From: Streptomyces sp. Alt3
GTDB taxonomy: Bacteria > Actinomycetota > Actinomycetes > Streptomycetales > Streptomycetaceae
Direction of reading: 5' to 3'
Assembly (NCBI RefSeq): GCF_030719215.1
Contig: NZ_CP120983.1
Coordinates: forward strand, 372,001-436,000
DNA: 64,000 nt
Below the pieces are notes generated by a model, which was not told the origin of the DNA, searched no databases, and worked only from the letters and a program-made list of their open reading frames with translations. The position numbers and the translations under genes are program-made. Positions 9,335 through 18,265 of the stretch are shown one piece after another (positions within the stretch are counted from its first letter, which is position 1; every line of letters starts with the position of its first letter).

Positions 9335-9410
9335 GCCCTCGGTATCGGTCGGCGCCTGCGCCATCCGCATGCCGGACCGGGTTCACCACGCACCCGGACG
9401 CCCCCTAAGC

Positions 9411-9640
9411 TGGTGGGTGCAGCTGGTTCGCCCCGTCAGCCAGGCGGGATGCGTCGCAAGAGGGAACCCGGTGGAAATCCGGGACTGCCCCGCAGCGGTG
9501 AGCGGGAACGACCGCCGTCATACGCACTGGGTCCGACGAAACGGACCTGGGAAGCGACGGCCATTAGATGTCCTCTTCGAGGGCGTGCCCGCGAGTCCGA
9601 AGACCTGCCAACTGCCCGCGCGCGGACCAACCGTGCGCGG
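9411..9640 (+). ncRNA. Cobalamin (B12) riboswitch upstream of metE
   Basis: The leader carries the conserved B12-aptamer landmarks: the GGGAAcccGGTGgAAatCC core at 9462-9480, the box ACTGCCCCGCAGCGGT at 9484-9499, and the 3-prime element GAGTCCGAAGACCTGCC at 9593-9609. A GC-rich hairpin after about 9618 could be the expression platform. The start codon of metE lies about 150 nt further. Known logic: adenosylcobalamin binding shuts off cobalamin-independent methionine synthase when the B12-dependent enzyme can work. Exact ends are estimated. Confidence 0.92.
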
Positions 9641-9786
9641 ACATCCCGGTGACCTCGTGGGCGGGTCGGCGTACATACCGGACGGATCCCGTGCGTCGCA
9701 CGACGTCCTCCGTCCGGTAGGGCACCCCTTCGCGCTCTCGTCCCGTCGCCGGGATCTCAGGGATTCATCTCGCGAAGGAGATCTCC

Positions 9787-12105
9787 GTGACCAACGAGTA
9801 CGCGACCGCGGCAGCGCGGTCCACTGTGTACGGCTACCCCCGGCAGGGACGGAACCGGGAACTGAAGAAGGCCGTCGAGGGCTACTGGAAGGGGCGGGTC
9901 ACCGCCGATGCCCTCCGCGCCACCGCCGCCGGACTGCGCCGCGACAACTGGCGGCAGCTGAGCGGGGCCGGCATCGACGAGGTCCCGACCGGGGACTTCT
10001 CGTACTACGACCATGTGCTGGACACCAGCGTCATGGTGGGAGCCGTCCCGGACCGCCACCGTGAGGCGGTGGCCGCCGATCCGCTCGACGGGTACTTCGC
10101 GATGGCCCGCGGCACGCAGGACGTCGCTCCGCTGGAGATGACCAAGTGGTTCGACACCAACTACCACTACCTCGTGCCCGAGCTGGGCCCGGACACCGTC
10201 TTCGCCGCTGACTCCGCCAAGCAGGTCACCGAGCTGAAGGAAGCCCTCACCCTCGGGCACACCGCCCGGCCCGTGCTCGTCGGCCCGGTCACCTATCTCC
10301 TGCTCGCCAAGCCCGCCCCCGGCGTGGCGGCCGACTTCGAACCGCTCACCCTGCTCGACCGGCTCCTTCCGGTCTACGCGGAGGTCCTCGCCGATCTGCG
10401 CGCCGCCGGCGCGGAGTGGGTACAGCTCGACGAGCCCGCCCTCGTCCAGGACCGCACCCCGGCCGAGCTCGACGCCGTCGCCCGGGCCTACCTGGAGCTC
10501 GGCGGGCTCAACGACCGCCCCGAGCTGCTCGTCGCCTCCTATTTCGACCGGCTCGGGGACGCCCTGCCCGTCCTGGCGAAGGCCCCGGTCGAGGGACTGG
10601 CACTCGACTTCACCGACGCCGCGGCAGCCAACCTCGCGGACCTCGCTGCCGTCGGAGGGCTCCCCGGCAAACGGCTCGTCGCCGGCGTGGTCAACGGCCG
10701 CAACATCTGGATCAACGACTACGAGAAGTCGCTGGCCACTCTCGCCACGCTCCTCGGCCTCGCCGGCCGGGTCGACATCGCCGCCTCCTGCTCCCTCCTG
10801 CACGTCCCCCTCGACACGGCGCCCGAGACGGACATCGATCCCGAGATCCTCCGCTGGCTCGCCTTCGCCAGGCAGAAGACGGTGGAGATCGCCACTCTGG
10901 CCAAGGGACTGGCCGAGGGCACCGACGCCATCGCCACCGAGATCGCCGCCAATCGGGCGGACCTCGCCTCCCGCGCCGACTCCCCCGTCACCTACGACCC
11001 TGCCGTGCAGGCCAGGGCCGCCGCCATCACGGACACCGACGGCCGCCGCTCCCAGCCGTACGGGGAGCGAGCGGCAGCCCAGCGTGCCCACCTCGGGCTT
11101 CCCCTGCTGCCGACGACCACCATCGGCTCCTTCCCGCAGACCGATGAACTCCGCACCGCGCGCGCCGACCTGCGCGCCGGCAGGCTCGACCCGGCCGGGT
11201 ACGACGAGCGGATCAGGACGGAGATCGCCGAGGTGATCTCCTTCCAGGAGAAGACCGGCATCGACGTCCTGGTGCACGGTGAGCCCGAACGCAACGACAT
11301 GGTCCAGTACTTCGCCGAGCAGCTGACCGGATACCTCGCCACCCGGCACGGCTGGGTCCAGTCCTACGGGACCCGCTACGTCCGCCCGCCGGTCCTGGCC
11401 GGCGACATCTCCCGCCCCCGACCGATGACCGTGGACTGGACGACCTACGCACAGTCCCTCACCGACCGTCCGGTCAAGGGCATGCTCACCGGACCGGTCA
11501 CCATGCTCGCCTGGTCCTTCGTCCGCGACGACCAGCCACTCGGCGACACCGCCCGCCAGGTCGCCCTCGCCCTGCGCGACGAGGTCGACGACCTGGAGAC
11601 CGCCGGCACCTCGGTCATCCAGGTCGACGAGCCCGCACTGCGCGAGACGCTGCCGCTGCGCGCCGACGGCCACCCGTCCTATCTGGCCTGGGCGACGGAG
11701 GCGTTCCGCCTCACCACGAGCGGCGTACGGCCGGACACGCAGATCCACACCCACATGTGCTACGCCGAGTTCGGCGACATCGTCCAGGCCATCGACGACC
11801 TCGACGCCGACGTCATCAGCCTGGAGGCCGCCCGCTCCCACATGCAGGTGGCCCACGAGCTGGCGGACCACGGCTACCCGCGCGAGGCGGGCCCCGGTGT
11901 CTACGACATCCACTCGCCCCGCGTCCCGAGCGTCCGGGAGGCCGCCTCGCTCCTGCGCACGGGCCTGGAGGCGATCCCCGCCGAGCGCCTGTGGGTGAAC
12001 CCGGACTGCGGGCTCAAGACCCGTGGCTGGCCGGAGACCCGCGCGTCGCTGGAGAACCTCGTGGCCGCGGCCCGGACCGTCCGCGACGAGCTGTCGGCCC
12101 GCTGA
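9787..12105 (+). CDS. metE: Cobalamin-independent methionine synthase (MetE)
   Basis: 5-methyltetrahydropteroyltriglutamate-homocysteine methyltransferase, 772 aa, a full-length two-barrel MetE. Zinc ligands are visible: His656 and Cys658 in QIHTHMCYAEFGDI and Cys741 in NPDCGLKTRGW; the C-terminal Glu in the DEPALRE region also fits. The N-terminal half opens with VYGYPRQGRNRELKKA. The GTG at 9787 follows AAGGAG at proper spacing. It is a single-gene unit under the upstream B12 riboswitch. Cytoplasmic methionine biosynthesis. Confidence 0.97.
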   Translation: MTNEYATAAARSTVYGYPRQGRNRELKKAVEGYWKGRVTADALRATAAGLRRDNWRQLSGAGIDEVPTGDFSYYDHVLDTSVMVGAVPDRHREAVAADPLDGYFAMARGTQDVAPLEMTKWFDTNYHYLVPELGPDTVFAADSAKQVTELKEALTLGHTARPVLVGPVTYLLLAKPAPGVAADFEPLTLLDRLLPVYAEVLADLRAAGAEWVQLDEPALVQDRTPAELDAVARAYLELGGLNDRPELLVASYFDRLGDALPVLAKAPVEGLALDFTDAAAANLADLAAVGGLPGKRLVAGVVNGRNIWINDYEKSLATLATLLGLAGRVDIAASCSLLHVPLDTAPETDIDPEILRWLAFARQKTVEIATLAKGLAEGTDAIATEIAANRADLASRADSPVTYDPAVQARAAAITDTDGRRSQPYGERAAAQRAHLGLPLLPTTTIGSFPQTDELRTARADLRAGRLDPAGYDERIRTEIAEVISFQEKTGIDVLVHGEPERNDMVQYFAEQLTGYLATRHGWVQSYGTRYVRPPVLAGDISRPRPMTVDWTTYAQSLTDRPVKGMLTGPVTMLAWSFVRDDQPLGDTARQVALALRDEVDDLETAGTSVIQVDEPALRETLPLRADGHPSYLAWATEAFRLTTSGVRPDTQIHTHMCYAEFGDIVQAIDDLDADVISLEAARSHMQVAHELADHGYPREAGPGVYDIHSPRVPSVREAASLLRTGLEAIPAERLWVNPDCGLKTRGWPETRASLENLVAAARTVRDELSAR

Positions 12106-12170
12106 CGGCGAGGTCCTGCCGGGGTGCGGCCACGCGCCCCGGCAGGACCGGTCACGCCTGCGCACCACGA

Positions 12171-12212
12171 GCCGGGCCGGGCCGGACCACGTTTCGGCCC
12201 GGCCCGGGCCGG
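12171..12212. terminator. GC-rich hairpin after metE
   Basis: GCCGGGCCGGGCCGG (12171-12185) can pair with CGGCCCGGCCCGGGC (about 12195-12209) around ACCACGTTT. There is no T-tract, as is usual in Streptomyces. It lies 65 bp after metE inside the 332-bp gap before the aldo/keto reductase; I see nothing else definite in that gap. Confidence 0.5.
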
Positions 12213-12437
12213 ACACGCGCAGGGAGCGGCGGCATCGCACCGGGCGGCAGCAGGAGCGGATCGAGGTGCGGAGCGTGGGCAGGCGCGCACACCCCGTGCA
12301 TCCTCATCAATAAGGCACTTTGAACCTGTTTGCCCCGTTTGATGACGGGTACGCCGCAGTGAGGGCGGAATGAGGCGTTCCGTGAACCGGAACCCGACCG
12401 ACCACCGCACCCTCACACCGACGAGAAGGAGCCTCCC

Positions 12438-13265
12438 GTGGCCTCAGTACCCGCCATCACGCTCAACAACGGCGTGGAGATCCCCCAGCTCGGATTCGGC
12501 ACCTTCCAGATCCCGCCGCAGGAGACCCGCGAAACCACTCTGGCGGCCCTGAAGGCCGGATACCGGCACATCGACACGGCTCAGATGTACGGCAACGAGA
12601 AGGAGGTCGGAGAGGCGGTCCGGGACTCCGGTCTCGACCGGGCCGACGTCTTCGTCACCAGCAAGCTGGACAACGGCGCCCACGCGTACGACGACGCCCT
12701 CCGTGCCTTCGAGGGCACGATGGAGAAGATCCAGCTGGACCACCTGGACCTCTTCCTCATCCACTGGCCGCTGCCGGACAGGGGCGACTTCGTGGAGACC
12801 TGGAAGGCCCTGGAGGAGATCTACCGCTCGGGGCGGGTCAAGAGCATCGGGGTCTCGAACTTCCAGCCGCACCACCTGCGCCGTCTGCTGGACAGCAGTG
12901 TGGTGGTTCCCGCCGTCAACCAGATCGAGGTCCATCCCTACCTCACCCAGGACGCCGTCAGGTCGTTCGGCGCCGAGCACGACATCGCCACCGAGGCCTG
13001 GTCCCCCATCGCACAGGGCAAGGTGCTCGACGATCCGACGCTGGTCCGCATCGCGCAGCGGATCGGCAAATCGACGGCGCAGGTCACTCTGCGCTGGCAC
13101 CTGCAGCGCGGTGACATCGTGTTCCCCAAGTCGGTGACCCAGCGGCGCATCGAGGAGAACTTCGACCTCTTCGACTTCGAGCTGACCGAAGGGGACATCG
13201 GCGAGATCAACGCCCTCAACCGGGACGAGCGCACCGGCTTCGACCCGGACCGCTTCAACGGCTGA
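12438..13265 (+). CDS. Aldo/keto reductase (2,5-diketo-gluconate reductase-like)
   Basis: 275-aa NADPH-dependent reductase of the AKR superfamily. The catalytic tetrad is visible: Asp46 in HIDTAQMYGNE, Tyr51, Lys76 in VTSKLDN and His109 in FLIHWPLP. The family signature GVSNFQPHHLRRLL is in the middle and the cofactor loop is FPKSVTQRRIEENFDLFDF. Typical length. The GTG at 12438 has GAAGGAG upstream. It stands alone and ends in a strong bidirectional hairpin facing the GH92 gene. The substrate cannot be fixed from sequence. Confidence 0.93.
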   Translation: MASVPAITLNNGVEIPQLGFGTFQIPPQETRETTLAALKAGYRHIDTAQMYGNEKEVGEAVRDSGLDRADVFVTSKLDNGAHAYDDALRAFEGTMEKIQLDHLDLFLIHWPLPDRGDFVETWKALEEIYRSGRVKSIGVSNFQPHHLRRLLDSSVVVPAVNQIEVHPYLTQDAVRSFGAEHDIATEAWSPIAQGKVLDDPTLVRIAQRIGKSTAQVTLRWHLQRGDIVFPKSVTQRRIEENFDLFDFELTEGDIGEINALNRDERTGFDPDRFNG

Positions 13266-13283
13266 GCCTCTCCGCGCGGAGCC

Positions 13284-13314
13284 GTGGCCCGCCCCTCGTC
13301 GAGGGGCGGGCCAC
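13284..13314. terminator. Bidirectional terminator
   Basis: Perfect 14-bp stem: GTGGCCCGCCCCTC (13284-13297) and GAGGGGCGGGCCAC (13301-13314) around a GTC loop, between the convergent aldo/keto reductase and GH92 genes. Confidence 0.85.
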
Positions 13315-13340
13315 GCACGCGACGGGAGGGCTTCAGACCG

Positions 13341-15690
13341 TCACTTCAGAGCCGGCGGCGCGGCGTCCGCCGAGGTGCCCCACCCGGAGGGCGTCGTACC
13401 GACCTCGAAGGACAGCTCCCGCGTCCCGCGGATGTCCTCGGTGGTCAGATAGGTCTTCCCGTACGCGGCCCCGTCGGTACGCGCGGACCGGATGTAGCGC
13501 ACCGAGTCGGAGGCGCCGGGCGCCTTCACCGTCAGGCCGCCCTTGGGGTAGTAGCGCCGGTCGAGGGTCAGGTCGACCCGCTCGAAGACGGGCGTCGACA
13601 GGCCCCAGGTGTCCGTCCCCGGCTGCACCGGGAAGACGCCGATCGAGGAGAGGACGTTCCAGGCGGACATCGTGCCCAGGTCGTCGTTGCCGGTCATCCC
13701 TGTCGGGGTGTCGGTGAAGAGGGTGAGCGCGGCGTGCACCACGTCCGTCGTCTTCCAGGGCTGGCCGGTGGAGAGATAGGTGTAGGGGGCGATCAGGTCG
13801 GGCTCGTTCTGCGGGTTGTACTTGTCCGCGTTGTAGTAGTCGTACGGCCCGTTCACCCACACCTCGCGGGCGGTCTTCGAGGGGTCCTGGAGCAGTTGCT
13901 CGTAGGCGAAGAACGAGTCGAGGCGTTCGTTCGCGGCGTCGGTCCCCCCGATCAAGGAGACCATGCCGGGCAGGTCCTGGGGCACGAGCCACTGGTACTG
14001 CCAGGACGTGCCCTCGTGGAAGCCCTCGCTCCGGGCCGGGTCGGCGGGACCGGTGAAGTCCCCGTTCGCGTCCCGTGCGCGGAAGAAGCCGGTCGAACTG
14101 TCGAAGATCTCGCGGTAGTTCTGGGCCCGCTCCGCATAGCGCGCGGCGTCCTGGTCGTGGCCGAGTTCCTTCGCCATCTGGCCGAGCATCGCGTCGGACA
14201 GGGCGTACTCCAGGGTCGCCGAGGCACCGTGGTCGTAGTCGGAGTCGCCGGGCTTCACATGGGCACGGCCCTTGATGTACGGCGCGAAGCCGTCGGCCAG
14301 GTACTCCTTGTTGGCCTCACGGCCCACGGGGGCGGAGTCGGCCGGCGGCACACCGTCGGCGTTCTTCTTCAGCGCGCGGTACGCCTGCTCCTCGTACCCC
14401 TTGAGCAGGCCCTGCTGGTAGGCGTTGGTGAGGAAGGGGGTGACCGGGTCGCCGGTCATGATGTTCGTCTCGACCGTGCCGTAGCCCCACTTCGGCAGCC
14501 AGCCGCTGTCCTCGTCGATCTTGATGACGGAGATCGCCATGTCACGGGACTCGTGGGGGGCGAGCAGCGACAGGAGCTGGGCCTGGGTGCGGTAGGTGTC
14601 CCAGAGCGACCAGTTCTGGTAGTAGGTGAAGCCCTTGGCCTTGTGGATCTCCTGGTCCCAGCCTGTGTAGCGGCCGTCGACGTCGCTGCCGATGTTCGGT
14701 GCGAGGAACGAGCGGTACAGGGACGAGTAGAAGGTCCGGCGCAGGGTCTCGCTGCCGCCCTTCGCCCGGACGTCGTCGAGGCGGTCCTCCCACGCGGCCT
14801 GTGCGGCGCGCGCGACGCGGTCGTACGAACGGCCGCCTTCGGCACGGAGGTTGAGCGCGGCCCCCTTGGCGTCCACGTACGAGATCGCGGTGGTCGCCTC
14901 GACGGTGCGGTCCTTGGACGTGTCGAATCGCACGAAGGCGCCGTTGCGCTCGCCCCCGGCGGAGGAGGCCGTGGACCCCTCGGTGACCGTGTCGCCCTTC
15001 CACGTGCCGGAGACGGTGAAGGGCCGGTCGAAGCGGGTGACGGTGTACACCGTGTACGGCTTGGTGTCCTGACAGAAGCCGCTGCCGGTGATGGCCGTGC
15101 GCACGGTGCGGTTGTCGAGGATCTCGACCTCGGTGTTCACCGTCCTGTGGAGCGACTGGCCCGCGTTGATGAGGACGTTGGCCTTGTCCGTGGCGGGAAA
15201 GGTGTACCGCTGCACTCCGGTGCGCTCGGTGGCGCTCAGCTCGGCCTTGATGCCCGTACCCAGGCCGACCTGGTAGGTGCCGGGGCCGGCCTTCTCGTCG
15301 TCGTGGCTGAACTCGGCCGCGTACACGGCGTTGTCCGTCGACGTGATGTCACCGGTCGTGGGCAGCACGGGGAGATCCCCGCCGAGGCCGCAGCCGACAC
15401 CGGAGATGTGGACGGCGGAGAAGCCCCTGATGTGGGTCTCCGAGTAGTCGTATCCGGTGTTGTGCCCGGTGTCGGGCGAGAACTGCACCATGCCGAACGG
15501 CACCGCGGCACCGGGGTAGGTGTTGCCCTCGTTCTCGGTTCCGATGAAGGGGTTGACGAGATCGGTGAGCCCGGCCGCGCTCGGCGTGCCCCGCTCCGTC
15601 CGCCGAGGCGGGTGCGGCGACGGCTCCACCGAGGAGGGCCGCCGCGGCGACCGCTGTCCCCGCACCGCGGATCCACTGGGTCCATCTCAT
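13341..15690 (-). pseudogene. Secreted GH92 alpha-1,2-mannosidase, frameshifted after signal peptide
   Basis: The enzyme frame (13341 to about 15600) is a near-complete GH92 alpha-mannosidase, opening with GLTDLVNPFIGTENEGNTYP and carrying the late signature TGNDDLGTMSAWNVLSSIG. In that frame the upstream residues are Arg/Pro-rich with no signal peptide. In the next frame, from ATG 15690, there is a clear export signal: MRWTQWIRGAGTAVAAAALL then GGAVAAPASADGAG. The frames join perfectly (...ADGAGTPSAAGLTDLV) if one G is removed from the G4 run, CCCC on the plus strand at 15589-15592. So either a real one-base insertion or a sequencing error splits signal and enzyme. Alternatively translation starts at ATG 15665 and the protein stays intracellular. 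The palindrome at 15715 lies upstream. Confidence 0.8.
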
Positions 15691-15714
15691 GGAATGAGCG
15701 CCTCTCGAGACGTA

Positions 15715-15726
15715 GACAACGTTGTC
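15715..15726. promoter_or_regulatory. LacI-type operator upstream of GH92
   Basis: GACAACGTTGTC is a perfect 12-bp palindrome 25 bp upstream of the GH92 signal-peptide start. A near-identical site, TGACAACGATGTCA, precedes the GxGYxYP gene at 54192. The CG-centred palindrome is the usual LacI-family operator form. Confidence 0.6.
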
Positions 15727-15886
15727 AGACGTGCTTCGCGATCATTCTTTGCCTGTCCGCGTGTACTCGTCAAGGGTTGCGGCATCGGGCTTCCGCGTGC
15801 GGGGCGGGGCTTCCGGCACCAAGGTCGAGTGAGGACACGGGGCCTGCCGGGCACCGGTCCGCGCGCTGCACCCCGGAGGCGATGAC

Positions 15887-17053
15887 GTGAGCCCGTACCG
15901 CACCACGACCGGGCTGACGTCGCACGCACCGCAGAACGAGAGCGACCTGCTGCCCTGGTGGGCGCGCCTCGCGCCCCTGGCCCTGGTGGTACTGGCGCTC
16001 GCGGTCGACCTGCCGACGCCGGGGGCGTTCAGCGGGGACGTGTTCCTGATCCTGAGCTCCATGATCGCGGCCTGTGTGTACGCGCTGCGGGCCGTGGTCC
16101 GGGTGGCCGTCCTCAACAGCCTGGCCGGGCTGGTGCTCCTCTTCGGGGGGCACCTGTCATCCGACGGCCGTCACGCGGTGGTCGACTACGTCGCCATGGT
16201 GGTCCTCGCCTGGGCGAGCGTCCCCCTGTGCCGGCTGCGGCTGTCGTTGCGGCGCCGGCTCCAGGGAGCCGAGCGGGTGGCGGAGAGCGCCCAGCGCGCC
16301 GTGCTCCCGCCCGTGCGGGCCTGGTGGGGGAAGACCTGGATCGCGGTCCGTTACGAGGCGGCGTCCGCCGCGGCATCCGTCGGAGGTGATCTCTACGCGG
16401 CGGAGCACACGCCGTACGGCGTGCGCCTGCTCATCGGTGACGTACGCGGCAAGGGGCTGAACGCCATCCCCGGGGTCGCCGCCCTGGTGGGCAGCTTCCA
16501 CGAAGCCGCCCACCACACCCCGACCCTGCCGGAGCTGGCCCGGCACCTCGACGAGGCGGTGTCCCGTCACACGCGGGAGACCGCCTCGGTGAGCGGTGGG
16601 AGCGACGTGGACGGCGAGCACTTCATCACGGCGGCCATCGCGCAGATCCCGGACGACGGCACGGAGGTACGTCTCATCAGCCGCGGGCACTGTCCCGCCT
16701 TCCTCGTGAGCGAGGACGCACTGCGGGTCTGGGAGCCCGAGCACGCCGGGCTCCCCCTGGGCCTCGGCGAGTTGGACACCGGCCCGTGGCAGGACGAGTC
16801 CCGTCCGTTCGGGCCGGGACATCTGCTCCTGCTGTGCACGGACGGCCTGCTGGAGGCCCGCGACGCCGAGGGGCGTTTCTACGCCCCGGGCAAGGATCTG
16901 TGGCAGAGCTGGCGCGACGGGCCTCCGGCCGTCGTGGAGAGGCTCGCCCGGGCGGTCCACACCCATACGGACGGGGTGCTCGCCGACGATCTTGCCCTGG
17001 TCGCCGTCACCCGTGCGGAGCATGCGCCGTCGGGCGCGGGAGCGGCGCCGTGA
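15887..17053 (+). CDS. Membrane PP2C (SpoIIE-type) serine/threonine phosphatase
   Basis: 388-aa protein with three or four N-terminal membrane helices (about residues 25-115: LAPLALVVLALAVDL, FLILSSMIAACVYALRAV, LNSLAGLVLLFGG, VAMVVLAWASVPL). A PP2C/SpoIIE phosphatase domain follows, with metal-binding motifs VGGDLYAA and GDVRGKGL, then CTDGLLEARD and ADDLALVAV. Such proteins dephosphorylate anti-sigma-factor antagonists in partner-switching cascades; a STAS protein is encoded at 26714 but not adjacent. The GTG at 15887 follows GGAGG. Monocistronic, and convergent with the sortase block. Confidence 0.9.
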   Translation: MSPYRTTTGLTSHAPQNESDLLPWWARLAPLALVVLALAVDLPTPGAFSGDVFLILSSMIAACVYALRAVVRVAVLNSLAGLVLLFGGHLSSDGRHAVVDYVAMVVLAWASVPLCRLRLSLRRRLQGAERVAESAQRAVLPPVRAWWGKTWIAVRYEAASAAASVGGDLYAAEHTPYGVRLLIGDVRGKGLNAIPGVAALVGSFHEAAHHTPTLPELARHLDEAVSRHTRETASVSGGSDVDGEHFITAAIAQIPDDGTEVRLISRGHCPAFLVSEDALRVWEPEHAGLPLGLGELDTGPWQDESRPFGPGHLLLLCTDGLLEARDAEGRFYAPGKDLWQSWRDGPPAVVERLARAVHTHTDGVLADDLALVAVTRAEHAPSGAGAAP

Positions 17054-17090
17054 ACACTCGGGGCCGGGCGGGCCGACTCCCCGCGGCCCG

Positions 17091-17693
17091 TCAGCGCAGC
17101 GTCGCGTACACGATGAGGTTGTCCACGGGGTGGCCGGCTGCGTCGAAGTCCCCGTCGCACGTGATGAGCCGGAGCACGCGTTCGCCGGTGGCTCCGTAGA
17201 CCTTGTCGGTGGGGAACGCGTCCTTGCGGACGGTCTCCGTCCCGGTGACGGTGAAGTGGGTCTCCTTCCCTCCACCACCTGCCACGGCGATGTCCGCGCC
17301 CTTGGTGATGCTGTGCAGGTCGTGGAAGACGGCCTTGCCGAACCGGGTGTCGTTGTGGCCGATGAGCACGGCCGCACCGGGTTCGCCGGGAACGGCTCCG
17401 CCCGCGTACCAGCCGGCGGTCATGCCCTTCTCCGCCGGAGGGACCTCGACCGTGCCGTCCTCGTTGAGCCCCAGCCGCAGCAGCTCGCTGTCTATGCCCA
17501 GCGACGGGACGGACAGCCGCGTCGGCGCGGGCGCCTTGGGCGCGTCCGCGGCCGGGGACTTGGGCGTGGTCCTCGCCGTGGCGGACGGCTCGGGCGCGTC
17601 GGGCGCGCCGCAGCCGCCGGACAGGGTGATCAGAAGACCCGCCGCGGCGACGGACATCGCTGTCCGCCATGACGAGTTCGGTGTGAAGGGCAT
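17091..17693 (-). CDS. Class F sortase
   Basis: 200-aa class F (actinobacterial) sortase-like protein. The N-terminus has a hydrophobic export segment ending LSGGC, a possible lipobox with Cys28. A Pro/Ala linker precedes the sortase barrel (from about residue 58). Catalytic His113 lies in VLIGHNDTRFG and Cys179 in LRLITCDG. The position nine residues after the Cys, where class F enzymes normally have the catalytic Arg, is His188 in DAAGHPVDN; this may reduce activity. Last gene of the minus-strand block with a small anchored protein and a two-component system. Confidence 0.85.
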   Translation of the reverse strand: MPFTPNSSWRTAMSVAAAGLLITLSGGCGAPDAPEPSATARTTPKSPAADAPKAPAPTRLSVPSLGIDSELLRLGLNEDGTVEVPPAEKGMTAGWYAGGAVPGEPGAAVLIGHNDTRFGKAVFHDLHSITKGADIAVAGGGGKETHFTVTGTETVRKDAFPTDKVYGATGERVLRLITCDGDFDAAGHPVDNLIVYATLR

Positions 17694-17780
17694 GAGGTAC
17701 TCCGGTGCGGGGTCGGGCGAAGGTGGACGAACGGCGGGTGGCGCCGCTCCCGTGAGGGGAGCGGCGCCACCGTGAGGGGG

Positions 17781-18164
17781 TCAGCCGTTGCGCTGTGCCG
17801 CGGAACGGCGGCGCAGCACGAGGACGCCCGCGCCCGCGAGCAGCACGGCACCGGCCGCGGACCCGTAGAGCGCGGTTCCGGCGGACTCGCCTGCCGCACG
17901 CTCACCGGCGTCGACACCGCCGCGCGGCACCGTGCCGGCGGGCACGGGCTCGGCCGGGGCCGGGGTCGCCGACTCGGCGACCTCGGTGGGTTCGGGCGCG
18001 GGGCTGACCCGCGAGGGCTCGGCCGCGGCCGGGGCCTCGGTCGGTCGCTCGGCGGGCACCGCCGTGGGCGCGCTGTCGGCGACGGCCGCCATGGACGGGA
18101 ACAGGACCGCGCCCATGGTGGCGGTCGCGAGGACCACGGTCCTCAGGGTGGGACGAAGGGACAT
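17781..18164 (-). CDS. Small secreted, membrane-anchored protein, possible sortase partner
   Basis: 127-aa protein: signal peptide (residues 1-29, ending AAVADS), a Pro/Ala/Glu-rich low-complexity stalk (about 30-90), a C-terminal helix LYGSAAGAVLLAGAGVLVL, then RRRSAAQRNG. The signal, stalk, helix and Arg-tail layout is that of a cell-wall sorting substrate, but no LPXTG or LAXTG pentapeptide precedes the helix. It lies 87 bp upstream of the sortase on the same strand. It may be an unconventional substrate or simply membrane-anchored. No known domain. Confidence 0.75.
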   Translation of the reverse strand: MSLRPTLRTVVLATATMGAVLFPSMAAVADSAPTAVPAERPTEAPAAAEPSRVSPAPEPTEVAESATPAPAEPVPAGTVPRGGVDAGERAAGESAGTALYGSAAGAVLLAGAGVLVLRRRSAAQRNG

Positions 18165-18265
18165 GAAGAACTCCGATTCCAGCTCGGCGTTGATGGTGCC
18201 CGCGCACGGATGCGCGTCGGGCGCCGGGCATGCCCACAGACTGGAGTGAAGTTGTGAGGAAGCTG

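Noticed and set aside
7047..9389. 780-codon open frame antisense to the ABC exporter
   Set aside because: Complementary to a well-supported gene; composition typical of the opposite strand.
9757..12240. 827-codon open frame antisense to metE
   Set aside because: metE is certain; no domain in the antisense translation.
13284..15890. 868-codon open frame antisense to GH92
   Set aside because: Overlaps the GH92 gene throughout and has no domain character.
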